Source: Antrihabitans stalactiti (GTDB taxonomy: Bacteria > Actinomycetota > Actinomycetes > Mycobacteriales > Mycobacteriaceae). Taken from it: a stretch of 64,000 nucleotides of DNA. The position numbers and the translations under genes are program-made. The first letter of the stretch is position 1; each line of letters begins with the position of its first letter. The stretch is taken from positions 62,001 to 126,000 of the forward strand of contig NZ_VCQU01000011.1 of assembly GCF_012932915.1 (NCBI RefSeq). Reading direction: 5' to 3'. The notes under the pieces were generated by a model. It was given only the letters and a program-made list of their open reading frames with translations. It was not told the origin of the DNA and ran no database searches. This document shows, in pieces, positions 37,479 through 45,808 of the stretch.

Positions 37479-37971
37479 CCATCACCTCCCTCAACTTTCC
37501 GACTCCTCGGTAGACGAGCATTCGCGCGGCGGTCGCCGAAATGCCCAGTGCCGCACCGATTTGCTCGGACGTCATTTCGCTACCGAATCGCAGCGCGACC
37601 GCCTCCCGCTCGCGCGGCGTGAGGTGGCCCAAGTGCCGACGGACCTCGTCGGCGCCGTCTCGACGCAGCACCGCGCCTTCCGGATCGGTCGCGTCGCTCA
37701 CCGAATCGGTGCCCACTTCGGCCGACGGCGACTCCCGGGCACGCTGCCGCCACCAGTCCGCGACGACGTGACGCGCGATCCCGACCAGCCAACCGCCGAC
37801 CGTTCCTCGTGTTGCATCGAATCGCTCCGCCGACCGCATTGCTTGCATGAAAATTTCGCTGGTGACATCGTCGGCGTCGACGTCCGAAGGCACCCGAGAC
37901 CGCACGTAGCGCCAGATGGGCGCCACGTGTTCGCGGTAGATGTCTCCGAACTCGGCCGGCATGTCACTCAT
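37468..37971 (-). CDS. ECF-type RNA polymerase sigma factor
   Basis: The 167-residue factor has sigma region 2 (DIYREHVAPIWRYVRSRV, then DVDADDVTSEIFMQAMRS and GWLVGIARHVVADWWR) and region 4 (HLTPREREAVALRFGSEMTSEQIGAALGISATAARMLVYRGVGKL). Regions 1.1 and 3 are missing, as in ECF factors. ATG 37971 is inside a much longer open frame that is an artefact of GC content. It heads a tightly overlapped operon: sigma, anti-sigma-like membrane protein, membrane protein, AhpD-like protein. The signal is unknown; the AhpD-like member points to redox stress. Confidence 0.9.
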   Translation of the reverse strand: MSDMPAEFGDIYREHVAPIWRYVRSRVPSDVDADDVTSEIFMQAMRSAERFDATRGTVGGWLVGIARHVVADWWRQRARESPSAEVGTDSVSDATDPEGAVLRRDGADEVRRHLGHLTPREREAVALRFGSEMTSEQIGAALGISATAARMLVYRGVGKLREVMGDD

Positions 37972-38036
37972 CCTTCGCCTCGACAAGGCCTGCTGTAACG
38001 AAACGAATTTCGGCGGCTCTCGTAGGAATCGCGCGG

Positions 38037-39371
38037 TTAACGGCGAGCCAGCCGCACCGGCAACTTCGACGGCGACAGCACGAAGTCCTTGTTCGACGGT
38101 GTGACCACGAAATTCGCGTCGGGCACCGGTCGCCACCTCGTGAAGAACGCGGCGGCTTGCAGGCTGATCGCAAGCACCGAGTAGTGGTTGCCTGGGCATC
38201 GCCGCGGACCGATCCCGAACGTCAGCGAGGCGGACTTCTCGGCGCTGGAGACCCGGTCGGCAGACCACCGCTCCGGGTCGTGCACGTTCGCGTTCTCGTA
38301 GTAGTCGTCGTTGCGATGGACCATGTATGGGCTGTAGGCGACGATCGCACCGTCCGGCAACGTCACGTCCCCGAGCGTGACAGGGCCGTCCGCGGTCCGA
38401 GTGCTGACCCATGGCGCCCACATACGCAGCGACTCTCGCACGACCATGCGCAGATACGGCAACGACGCCAGATGCTGCGGTTCGACCGGTCCGGACCCGA
38501 CGATCTCGTCCAGCTCGCCGTACACCTTCGCCGCGACCACCGGGTTCGACATGGTCTCGTGCAGAATCCAGCCGAGCAGCGACGCCTGCGAGCCGACGCC
38601 TCCCGCCATTACGAGGATCAGCTCGTCGATGATTTCGTCGTCGGACAGCGTGGCACCGGTCGCCTTGTCGGTATGTCGAATGAGCGCGGACAACACGTCG
38701 CCGCGATCGGCGTCTTGCAAGCGATAGGCGACGACTACCGCTCTGATCGCCGCACGCAGTCGCGCAGACCTGCGAGCAAATCGCCAGTTCGCGACCAGTC
38801 GGCTCTTTCGGACCCGAGCGGGTAACGAGCCGCGGCGGATGACTTCGGTCAACAACCAGGGGATGTCGATGCGGATCTGTTCGCGGGCGTGCTCGGTGAA
38901 GTCGCCGGTGAACAGGGTCGACGACACGGTCTCGAGCACGAGCGAGTGAATCGACTCCATCAAATTGACGTCGCTGCCGTCGCGCATCCCGTCGGCCCAC
39001 TTGTCGGCGATCTCAGCAGTGATGACGGCGTACTCGGCAAGCCGGGCCTGCTTGAACGCGGGTGCAATCATCCGGCGGCGCAGTTCATGTTCTTTGCCAG
39101 TGAGAATGTTCACCGAATTCAGGCAGATCTCTTTGATCGATTCGGCCAATTCGTCGCGACGCCACAGGTCTTCGTTGAGGCTGATGTGTCGGATGAGTTC
39201 CACTGTGGTGACCAGATATGCCGGCCGCGGTCCCAAATAGATGCGAACGATGTCGCCGTATTCGGACAGCGAGTCCATGAAATCGAGCGGATTACGCAGG
39301 ATAGACAGGCTATGCCCGAGCACTGGCAACCGTCCCCGCGCAGTCGGAACTGCCGAAAGTTGCGTCACCAA
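38037..39371 (-). CDS. Cytochrome P450 with atypical I-helix
   Basis: The 444-residue P450 has the haem-ligand signature FGIGPRRCPGNH with Cys392, the ESLR motif and a PERW motif. The I-helix reads LVMAGGVGSQASLL. The usual acid-alcohol pair in A-G-x-(D/E)-T that delivers protons to bound oxygen is absent. It may therefore use another proton path or a peroxide, or catalyse an atypical reaction. No ferredoxin or reductase gene is adjacent. It lies 65 bases upstream of the ECF sigma gene on the same strand and might be co-transcribed. The substrate is unknown. Confidence 0.88.
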   Translation of the reverse strand: MVTQLSAVPTARGRLPVLGHSLSILRNPLDFMDSLSEYGDIVRIYLGPRPAYLVTTVELIRHISLNEDLWRRDELAESIKEICLNSVNILTGKEHELRRRMIAPAFKQARLAEYAVITAEIADKWADGMRDGSDVNLMESIHSLVLETVSSTLFTGDFTEHAREQIRIDIPWLLTEVIRRGSLPARVRKSRLVANWRFARRSARLRAAIRAVVVAYRLQDADRGDVLSALIRHTDKATGATLSDDEIIDELILVMAGGVGSQASLLGWILHETMSNPVVAAKVYGELDEIVGSGPVEPQHLASLPYLRMVVRESLRMWAPWVSTRTADGPVTLGDVTLPDGAIVAYSPYMVHRNDDYYENANVHDPERWSADRVSSAEKSASLTFGIGPRRCPGNHYSVLAISLQAAAFFTRWRPVPDANFVVTPSNKDFVLSPSKLPVRLARR

Positions 39372-39531
39372 CGTTGTGATCCTCCCCCTGGATGTACGAA
39401 CTCAACTCCTTATCGTAAGCAACGATCGCTCTGGTAACAGGTGCCCGCGCAGACCAAATAGACTCCCACGCAAGGTCGCGGAAGCCCTTGCCCGTTGTCA
39501 ACGTACGGATGCGAGCGCTGGAAGAGTGAAG

Positions 39532-40842
39532 ATGCACGCAGGAGAACGATTCGGTCGGTACCGACTAGATGCTCCGCTCAAGGCGGGCACAGTCGGTGCC
39601 GTGTGGACCGCCCTCGACTTGTCGACGGCACGGCGGGTGGCGCTGCGCATTCTGTCTGCCGAGGAGTCGAGCGACGCCGGCTACCGAGCGGAATTCGAGC
39701 GCCAAGCCGCACTCGCAAAGGCGATCAAGCATCCCAACGTGCCAACCGTGCACGATTTCGGCCTGGTCGACGACCAACTGTTCCTCTCGTCGAGCATGAT
39801 CGACGGCACCGACCTGGCGAAATTGCTCGCCGCCGACGGTCCCATGGACACAAAGCGGTCGGTCCGCGTGGTCGAGCGAGTGGCGGCAGCCCTCGACGCT
39901 GTACACAAGGCCGGACTGGTCCACGGCGCTGTCGCCCCACACAACGTCTTGTTGCACGAGAACGGCGTCGTCTATCTGGCCGACGTCGGACTCGCCCGCA
40001 GTGGCAAGGTCGACCGCGCCGCCGATATCAGCGCCCTCGCAGGTGTCTTGGCAGCATCGTTGGAGGGCCGAGAACTCCCCGCCGAACTAGCTGCGGTTAT
40101 CGCCCGCGGAACGTCGACCGACGCTGCGCGCCGATTCGGCTCCGCCGGCGAACTCGCGTCCGCCGCGAGGGCAGCATTGAATCCGAACGCTGCGGCCGCT
40201 GCCGCGACGGTCGAGATCGCCAAGCCCGCGCCGGCACCGGCACCTGCAGCCGCAGTCGTCGAGCCACCCATCGAGCCCGAACCTGCGACGGAACGAATTC
40301 CGGCTGCAGCGGCGCCTTTTTGGCAGCACCGCTGGTTCGTACCGCTCGCAGTATTCGGCGCGATCGTTGTGCTGGGAGTGATCGCGGGCATCGTCCTAGG
40401 TTCCGGAGCGTCGTTCCCCGATGAGGGCACAACGCCCGTCGTCACGACTCAGCGGCAGACAACCGCCCCGGTCACGCAGTCGTCAGCGCCCAAGCCGACA
40501 ACTACGACGACCAATCCGCCCGTGACGACGGAAACACCGGTCGCGACCCAAGCGCCCGCGGAACCAACGGTTGCGCCTGCACCACCTCCAGCGACGACGC
40601 AGGCGCCCGCACCGGCCCCCGCTCCCGGACCCACGACGTCGGACGTATTGCCGTGCTACCCCGGTTACTCCCACCAACCGGCGCCCAACGGTCCGTGCAT
40701 GCCGAACGCACCAGCACCTGCACCCGCGCCTGCTCCAGCTCCTGCCCCGGCGCCGACGCCCGCACCGGCGCAACCGCAGGTCCTGCCCTGCTACCCCGGC
40801 TACAGCCACAAGCCGCCGCCGAACGGTCCTTGCCTGCCCTAG
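39532..40842 (+). CDS. Transmembrane Ser/Thr pseudokinase with cysteine-repeat ectodomain
   Basis: The 436-residue protein has an N-terminal protein-kinase fold (about residues 1-215). Key residues are changed: the beta-3 lysine is Arg39 (VALRIL), HRD reads HGA (131-133, catalytic Asp lost) and DFG reads DVG (151-153). The N of the catalytic loop is kept. A Pro/Ala linker, one membrane helix (about 269-291) and a Pro/Thr/Ala-rich outer part follow. The outer part holds two copies of LPCYPGYSH...PNGPC. It is predicted to be inactive as a kinase and to act as a scaffold or sensor of the envelope. ATG 39532 is chosen over GTG 39526 on ribosome-site spacing. Confidence 0.85.
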   Translation: MHAGERFGRYRLDAPLKAGTVGAVWTALDLSTARRVALRILSAEESSDAGYRAEFERQAALAKAIKHPNVPTVHDFGLVDDQLFLSSSMIDGTDLAKLLAADGPMDTKRSVRVVERVAAALDAVHKAGLVHGAVAPHNVLLHENGVVYLADVGLARSGKVDRAADISALAGVLAASLEGRELPAELAAVIARGTSTDAARRFGSAGELASAARAALNPNAAAAAATVEIAKPAPAPAPAAAVVEPPIEPEPATERIPAAAAPFWQHRWFVPLAVFGAIVVLGVIAGIVLGSGASFPDEGTTPVVTTQRQTTAPVTQSSAPKPTTTTTNPPVTTETPVATQAPAEPTVAPAPPPATTQAPAPAPAPGPTTSDVLPCYPGYSHQPAPNGPCMPNAPAPAPAPAPAPAPAPTPAPAQPQVLPCYPGYSHKPPPNGPCLP

Positions 40843-40848
40843 CTGCTT

Positions 40849-40888
40849 GTGAGTCTTTTAGGAGTCCAGGGACTCCTAAAAGACTCAC
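40849..40888. repeat. 40-nt perfect palindrome, family A, copy 2
   Basis: The 40 nt match copy 1 exactly, but the flanks are TT and AA instead of TC and GA. The outer pairing is thus kept by a compensatory change (C-G to T-A). It starts six nt after the pseudokinase stop and precedes the luciferase-like gene, fitting a terminator role. Confidence 0.9.
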
Positions 40889-40964
40889 AACCCTGTAGAT
40901 GGGAATACCAAAGTCACCAATTCTGTTCCCCTTGTAGTCAAACATTCAATTACTTGGAGGGCAC

Positions 40965-42065
40965 GTGCAGTTCGGAATCTTCACGGTCGGCGACGTCACG
41001 ACGGACCCGACGACTGGTCGCACGCCCACCGAAGCCGAGCGAATCAAGTCGATGGTGGCCATCGCGCAGAAGGCCGAGGAAGTGGGCCTGGACGTGTTCG
41101 CCACCGGCGAGCACCACAATCCGCCGTTCGTCCCGTCTTCGCCGACCACGATGCTCGGTTACATCGCCGCACGGACCGAGCGGATCCTGCTGTCCACGTC
41201 GACGACCCTGATCACCACCAACGACCCCGTCAAGATCGCGGAAGACTTCGCGATGCTGCAGCACCTCGCCGACGGACGTGTCGACCTCATGTTGGGACGC
41301 GGCAACACCGGCCCGGTCTACCCGTGGTTCGGTCAGGATATTCGCAACGGAATCCCTCTCGCGATCGAGAATTACGCGCTGCTGCATCGACTGTGGCGCG
41401 AGGACGTCGTCGACTGGGCTGGCAAGTTCCGCACGCCGCTGCAGTCGTTCACGTCCACACCGCGTCCGCTAGACGACGTACCACCCTTCGTCTGGCACGG
41501 TTCCATCCGCAGCCCCGAGATCGCCGAACAGGCCGCCTACTACGGCGACGGATTCTTCGCCAACCACATCTTCTGGCCAAAGGAGCATTTCCAGCGGCTG
41601 ATCGAGTTGTATCGGCGCCGCTACGAGCACTACGGCCATGGCAGTGCGGACCAGGCGATCGTCGGACTCGGCGGCCAAGTTTTCATGCGCCGTAATTCGC
41701 AGGATGCGATTCGTGAGTTCCGGCCGTACTTCGACAACGCGCCGGTCTACGGGCACGGTCCGTCGTTGGAGGAGTTCACCGAGGACACGCCGCTGACTGT
41801 CGGCAGCCCCCAGCAGGTCATCGAGAAGACGCTCACCTTCCGGGAGAGCTTCGGCGACTACCAGCGTCAACTGTTCTTGGTCGACCACGCAGGCCTGCCG
41901 CTACAGACCGTGCTCGAGCAACTCGACCTGCTCGGCGAGGAAGTGATCCCCGTGTTGCGCAAGGAGTTCGACGCCCTGCGCCCGGCCCATGTGCCGGATG
42001 GTCCCACCCACGCCAGTCTCATTGCCGCTGCCCGGAACGTCGAAACCGTGGAGGTTTCACAATGA
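40965..42065 (+). CDS. Luciferase-like flavin monooxygenase (CE1758 type)
   Basis: The 366-residue TIM-barrel protein has the LLM-class start MQFGIFTVGDVTTD, the GEHHNPPFVPSSP motif near residue 48, and the LADGRVDLMLGRGNTGPVYPWFG segment near residue 105. These match the FMN-dependent CE1758 subfamily. The coupled gene after it encodes a matching flavin reductase, so this is probably the oxygenase of a two-component reduced-flavin system. The start is GTG 40965 with a GGAGG site. The substrate is not known. Confidence 0.85.
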   Translation: MQFGIFTVGDVTTDPTTGRTPTEAERIKSMVAIAQKAEEVGLDVFATGEHHNPPFVPSSPTTMLGYIAARTERILLSTSTTLITTNDPVKIAEDFAMLQHLADGRVDLMLGRGNTGPVYPWFGQDIRNGIPLAIENYALLHRLWREDVVDWAGKFRTPLQSFTSTPRPLDDVPPFVWHGSIRSPEIAEQAAYYGDGFFANHIFWPKEHFQRLIELYRRRYEHYGHGSADQAIVGLGGQVFMRRNSQDAIREFRPYFDNAPVYGHGPSLEEFTEDTPLTVGSPQQVIEKTLTFRESFGDYQRQLFLVDHAGLPLQTVLEQLDLLGEEVIPVLRKEFDALRPAHVPDGPTHASLIAAARNVETVEVSQ

Positions 42066-42679
42066 CGACACCCCGAATCGCCGTGGTCTCGGCCGGACTG
42101 AGCCAGCCGTCGTCGACTCGACTTCTCGCCGACCGCCTCGCCGCAGCGACCAGTCGTGCATTGGCCGCGACCGGCCGGACTCCGTTGGTCGACGTCGTCG
42201 AACTCCGCGACCACGCCCACGATCTGGCGAACAACCTGGTAACCGGATTTCCCGCAGCCAGCCTGCGGGAGGTCATCGATCAGGTGACGACTGCAGACGC
42301 GTTGATCGCGGTGACACCGATCTTCAACGCCTCTTACAGCGGACTGTTCAAAACGTTCTTCGACGTGCTGGACAAGGACGCACTGGTCGGGATGCCGGTT
42401 CTCGTCGGCGCGACCGGCGGCACTCCGCGCCATTCGCTGGCACTCGAGCACGCTGTCCGGCCGATGTTTGCCTACCTGCGCTCGATCGTTGTGCCGACCT
42501 CGGTCTACGCGGCATCGCAGGACTGGGGTGCCAGTGGTGACGGCGACCGCGGGTTGGTCGACCGCATCGACCGCGCCGCAACGGAACTCGCCGACCTGGT
42601 CGGCAATCGGCGTAAGCCCGTGGATCCGTTCGATGAACCGACACCGTTCGAGCAGTTGCTCGCCGAACAGCGAGCCTGA
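42062..42679 (+). CDS. NAD(P)H-dependent FMN reductase (CE1759 type)
   Basis: The 205-residue flavodoxin-like protein begins IAVVSAGLSQPSSTRLLADRL (phosphate-binding loop) and has the NASYSGLFKTFFDVLD segment typical of NADPH-dependent FMN reductases. It overlaps the monooxygenase stop by four bases (ATGA), which indicates coupled synthesis. Its role should be to hand reduced FMN to the upstream enzyme. A pirin gene follows one base after its stop. Confidence 0.87.
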   Translation: MTTPRIAVVSAGLSQPSSTRLLADRLAAATSRALAATGRTPLVDVVELRDHAHDLANNLVTGFPAASLREVIDQVTTADALIAVTPIFNASYSGLFKTFFDVLDKDALVGMPVLVGATGGTPRHSLALEHAVRPMFAYLRSIVVPTSVYAASQDWGASGDGDRGLVDRIDRAATELADLVGNRRKPVDPFDEPTPFEQLLAEQRA

Positions 42680-42680
42680 C

Positions 42681-43421
42681 ATGGCTGCGCCGCAGGTCAC
42701 CGTGGTGCCGGGCGCAGACCGTCGGCATTGGTGGAACGAGTGGCTCGACTCGCGTCAATCGTTTCCTGCGACAGGAAATTTCGACCTCGCCACCAACGCG
42801 CACGGTCTGCTCATGGTGCACAACGAAGACGTCGTCGAGGCCGGCGAAGGCTTCGATACGCACCAGCATGTCAACACCGAGATCATTACCTGGGTGCTGG
42901 AAGGCACGGTCGTGCACCAGGATTCGGCCGGCAATTCGGGTCTCATCCACCCGGGCCTCGCCCAGCGGATGAGCGCAGGCACCGGCATCCTGCACTCCGA
43001 ACGCAACGGTGCTGGGCGGCGCGAGCGGCGCAACCTCCACATCGTGCAGATGTGGATACCGCCGGACACGGCCGCGGCAACGCCCAGTTACCAAGAGGTC
43101 GACATCAACGCCGAGCTCAGCACCGGCGACCTCGTCACCGTCGCCTCGGGAATGCCGAAACACCGTGACACCACAGCGGTCCTGCTCGGTAATCGCTTCG
43201 CGGCGCTGCATGCGGTCCGGTTGGCGCCCGGCCAGTCCTTCACTGTGCCCGATGCGCCTTACGGACACGTGTTCGTCGCGAAAGGTTCGGTCGACTACGA
43301 AGACGTCGGCATTCTCGAACACGGCGACGCGGTACGCCTCACCGCGACCGGTGGCCACCGCGTGACCGCCAAGGTCACGAGCGAACTGCTGATCTGGGAA
43401 ATGCTGCGCGGTCTCTCGTAA
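42681..43421 (+). CDS. Pirin-family bicupin protein
   Basis: The 246-residue protein has the pirin N-terminal cupin: GEGFDTHQHVNTEIITWVLEGTVVHQDSAGN and the later AGTGILHSERN. His, His and Glu residues there can bind a metal. A weaker second cupin follows. Bacterial pirins include quercetinase-like dioxygenases and redox-linked regulators; which applies here is not evident. It begins one base after the FMN reductase stop, so it is probably part of the same three-gene operon. Confidence 0.85.
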   Translation: MAAPQVTVVPGADRRHWWNEWLDSRQSFPATGNFDLATNAHGLLMVHNEDVVEAGEGFDTHQHVNTEIITWVLEGTVVHQDSAGNSGLIHPGLAQRMSAGTGILHSERNGAGRRERRNLHIVQMWIPPDTAAATPSYQEVDINAELSTGDLVTVASGMPKHRDTTAVLLGNRFAALHAVRLAPGQSFTVPDAPYGHVFVAKGSVDYEDVGILEHGDAVRLTATGGHRVTAKVTSELLIWEMLRGLS

Positions 43422-43487
43422 AACCGTGTCGCAGCGCTGACTTCGTGTTGTGATGTAGATCACTCAACGCGGAGTTCAGGAGTCAAG

Positions 43488-45797
43488 ATGACCGGTGTAG
43501 TCGACCAGCGCTTCGAGGCCTCGGAGAAGATCTCCAGCCGGCTGATCAAGTCTTCGATCAAGCAGTCCTTCGATCCGTGGAGCGATATCGATTGGGACGC
43601 TCCACTTGTCAAAGATGCGCCATTCATCCCGTTGCATCGGTCGACCTTGTACGGCACCGAAATCTGGGACGAGATGAGTCCCGAACAGCGCATCGAACTC
43701 ACCCGGCACGAGAGTGCGAGCATCGCGAGCTCAGGTATCTGGTTCGAGATGATCTTGATGCAGCTCGTCCTGCGGTCGACCTACGACATGGACCCGCGGA
43801 CCGCGCACATGCATTGGGCACTTACTGAAATCGCGGACGAATGCCACCACTCGATCATGTTCGGTAAGGCACTCGCCCGGACCGGCATGCCTCCGCACCG
43901 CCATTCGAAGGCGTTCAACGAACTTGGCCGGGTCTTCAAGTCGCTGACCTGGGGCCCCAGTTCGTACGCGGGAATCCTTGTCGCCGAAGAGATTCTGGAC
44001 GAGGCGCAGCGGGAGATGATGATCGACGAGACGGTCGAACCGCTGGTCCGTCGGGTCAGCCAGATTCACGTGACCGAGGAAGCACGGCACATTCGCTTCG
44101 CGCGCGAGCAGATCGCCGACATCATGAAACAGGGCATGGACCCCGCCGAACTCCTCGCGCAGCAGACGTTGTGCGCCGTGGTTGCGTTCGCAATCGTCGA
44201 GTCGCTGATCAGCCCAGGCGTGTATGCCGCGGTCGGGCTGGACGGCAAGCGCGCCTACAAGGCCGCCCGCAACAACCCCAACACGCACAAGACCAGGGCC
44301 GAGTGGGGCAAGAAGGTGGTCGAATTCCTCGACGAGAACGGCCTGATCGGTGGTCCGGCTGCGGGACTGTGGCGAGCAAGCCACCTCATCTCCGACGCTG
44401 ACGTGGAGCGCGGGCTCATCGGGCGAACGGTGGATACGGGAACGGTCGCCGCTCTCAAAGCCGCCCAATCGGTACTGCCCAACATCCCTGGCCTGCGCAA
44501 ACTCGCTCGCGGCACCCTCGCAGGGATCGGCTCCGGACCAGGTAAGCAGCCCAAACCCGAGGAAGCAGAACCGGAAAGCAGCCTGACGTCGACGCTGACA
44601 CAGCCAGTTCGCGCGATTACCGATTCCGCACCAGTCCAAGCGCTTCGACGGGCGACCGATTTTCTCCCGTGGGGGTTGATTGGCGATCCGCTGGCGCCGT
44701 CCAAGCGCCCGCGGCAGAAGCCGGAATCGTCCAAGAGTGTGCATCGACTGACTGTCGCCGACGTTCGCCGGCTGACCGCCGACAGCGTCGCCGTCACCTT
44801 CGAGGTACCCGAGGAACTCCGCGAGACCTATCGCTACGTTCAGGGACAGCACGTGACCATCGAAGCGATGGTGAACAACGAGAAGGTCCGACGCAGCTAT
44901 TCGATCTGCGCGCCCGTGTCCGCGCAAACCCTGCGCGTCGGCGTCAAGAAGGTGCCGGACGGAATCTTCTCCAACTACGTGGTGGACGCGCTGAAGGTGG
45001 GCGACGAGGTCGACGTCGTCCCGCCTGCGGGGCGCTTCCATACCGAACTCGACGCGGCGAACGCGCTGCACTACGTCGGTCTCGCCGGTGGCAGCGGCAT
45101 CACGCCCATCCTGTCGATTCTGATGACCGTCCTCGAGGAGGAGCCGAACAGTCGCTTCACGCTCCTGTACGCCAACAGAGATCGCGACTCGGTGATGTTC
45201 TTCGACGAAATTGCCGAGCTCCACCAGCGCTACGGCGATCGATTCACTGTGTTGCATGTCCTCGAAGAGGGCGGACACGGCGGGCTGGGGTTCGCCAACG
45301 GACGCATCGACGCCGAGCGTCTCACTGCACTGGCAGATACCGAGGACATCGCGCACTGGTTCCTGTGCGGACCTGCCCCGATGACCGAGGCTGCGCGAGA
45401 TGTGCTGCGCGGCAAAGATATCGCCGAGTCCAATATCCACCTCGAATTGTTCAACACAATCGGTCTGGCGCCGGCGTCGAAGCCCGCTGAAGTCGACCTC
45501 CCTGCCGACGCGGCGACCGAGGCGCAATTGCGATTCAGCTTCGAGGGCGCAGACGAAACCATCGAACTGCGCAGCGGTGAATTGCTGCTCGACGGCGCAC
45601 TGCGGACGGGACAGGACATTCCGTGGTCCTGCCGCGAAGCCGTATGTGGCATGTGCCGGGCGAAGGTGTGCGACGGCAAGACGACGGCGATGACGGAGAA
45701 CCACTCACTGACCGACAGCGAAGTCGCCGACGGGTACGTGCTCACCTGCCAAACCCGAGCCGCGAGCAAGCAACTGCGCCTCGACTACGACGCCTGA
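43488..45797 (+). CDS. AurF-type diiron oxygenase fused to a ferredoxin-type reductase
   Basis: The 769-residue protein joins two enzymes. Residues 1-300 match the AurF diiron fold, with all seven iron ligands visible: E87, E118-x2-H121, E167 or E168, H194-x3-E198 and E198-x2-H201. AurF oxidises aryl amines to nitro groups. After a linker (about 350-425), a PaaE-like reductase follows: RSYSICAP (flavin), GGSGITPILS (NAD(P)H) and a plant-type 2Fe-2S motif Cys-x4-Cys-x2-Cys...Cys (SCREAVCGMC). The fusion would pass electrons from NAD(P)H to the diiron site in one chain. An SDR gene follows 11 bases later. The substrate is unknown. Confidence 0.9.
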   Translation: MTGVVDQRFEASEKISSRLIKSSIKQSFDPWSDIDWDAPLVKDAPFIPLHRSTLYGTEIWDEMSPEQRIELTRHESASIASSGIWFEMILMQLVLRSTYDMDPRTAHMHWALTEIADECHHSIMFGKALARTGMPPHRHSKAFNELGRVFKSLTWGPSSYAGILVAEEILDEAQREMMIDETVEPLVRRVSQIHVTEEARHIRFAREQIADIMKQGMDPAELLAQQTLCAVVAFAIVESLISPGVYAAVGLDGKRAYKAARNNPNTHKTRAEWGKKVVEFLDENGLIGGPAAGLWRASHLISDADVERGLIGRTVDTGTVAALKAAQSVLPNIPGLRKLARGTLAGIGSGPGKQPKPEEAEPESSLTSTLTQPVRAITDSAPVQALRRATDFLPWGLIGDPLAPSKRPRQKPESSKSVHRLTVADVRRLTADSVAVTFEVPEELRETYRYVQGQHVTIEAMVNNEKVRRSYSICAPVSAQTLRVGVKKVPDGIFSNYVVDALKVGDEVDVVPPAGRFHTELDAANALHYVGLAGGSGITPILSILMTVLEEEPNSRFTLLYANRDRDSVMFFDEIAELHQRYGDRFTVLHVLEEGGHGGLGFANGRIDAERLTALADTEDIAHWFLCGPAPMTEAARDVLRGKDIAESNIHLELFNTIGLAPASKPAEVDLPADAATEAQLRFSFEGADETIELRSGELLLDGALRTGQDIPWSCREAVCGMCRAKVCDGKTTAMTENHSLTDSEVADGYVLTCQTRAASKQLRLDYDA

Positions 45798-45808
45798 GGA
45801 GGCTGACG

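Noticed and set aside
37468-39000. A 510-residue protein starting at 39000 and ending with the sigma factor
   Set aside because: The first 340 codons lie opposite or out of frame with the P450 gene and have no protein-like composition. Only the part from ATG 37971 is the ECF sigma factor.
40200-40800. Possible tandem DNA repeat or CRISPR-like array with Pro/Ala codons
   Set aside because: The repetition is at the protein level (Pro-Ala runs and two cysteine units) within one reading frame. There are no regular direct repeats with unique spacers. No CRISPR array was found anywhere in the window.
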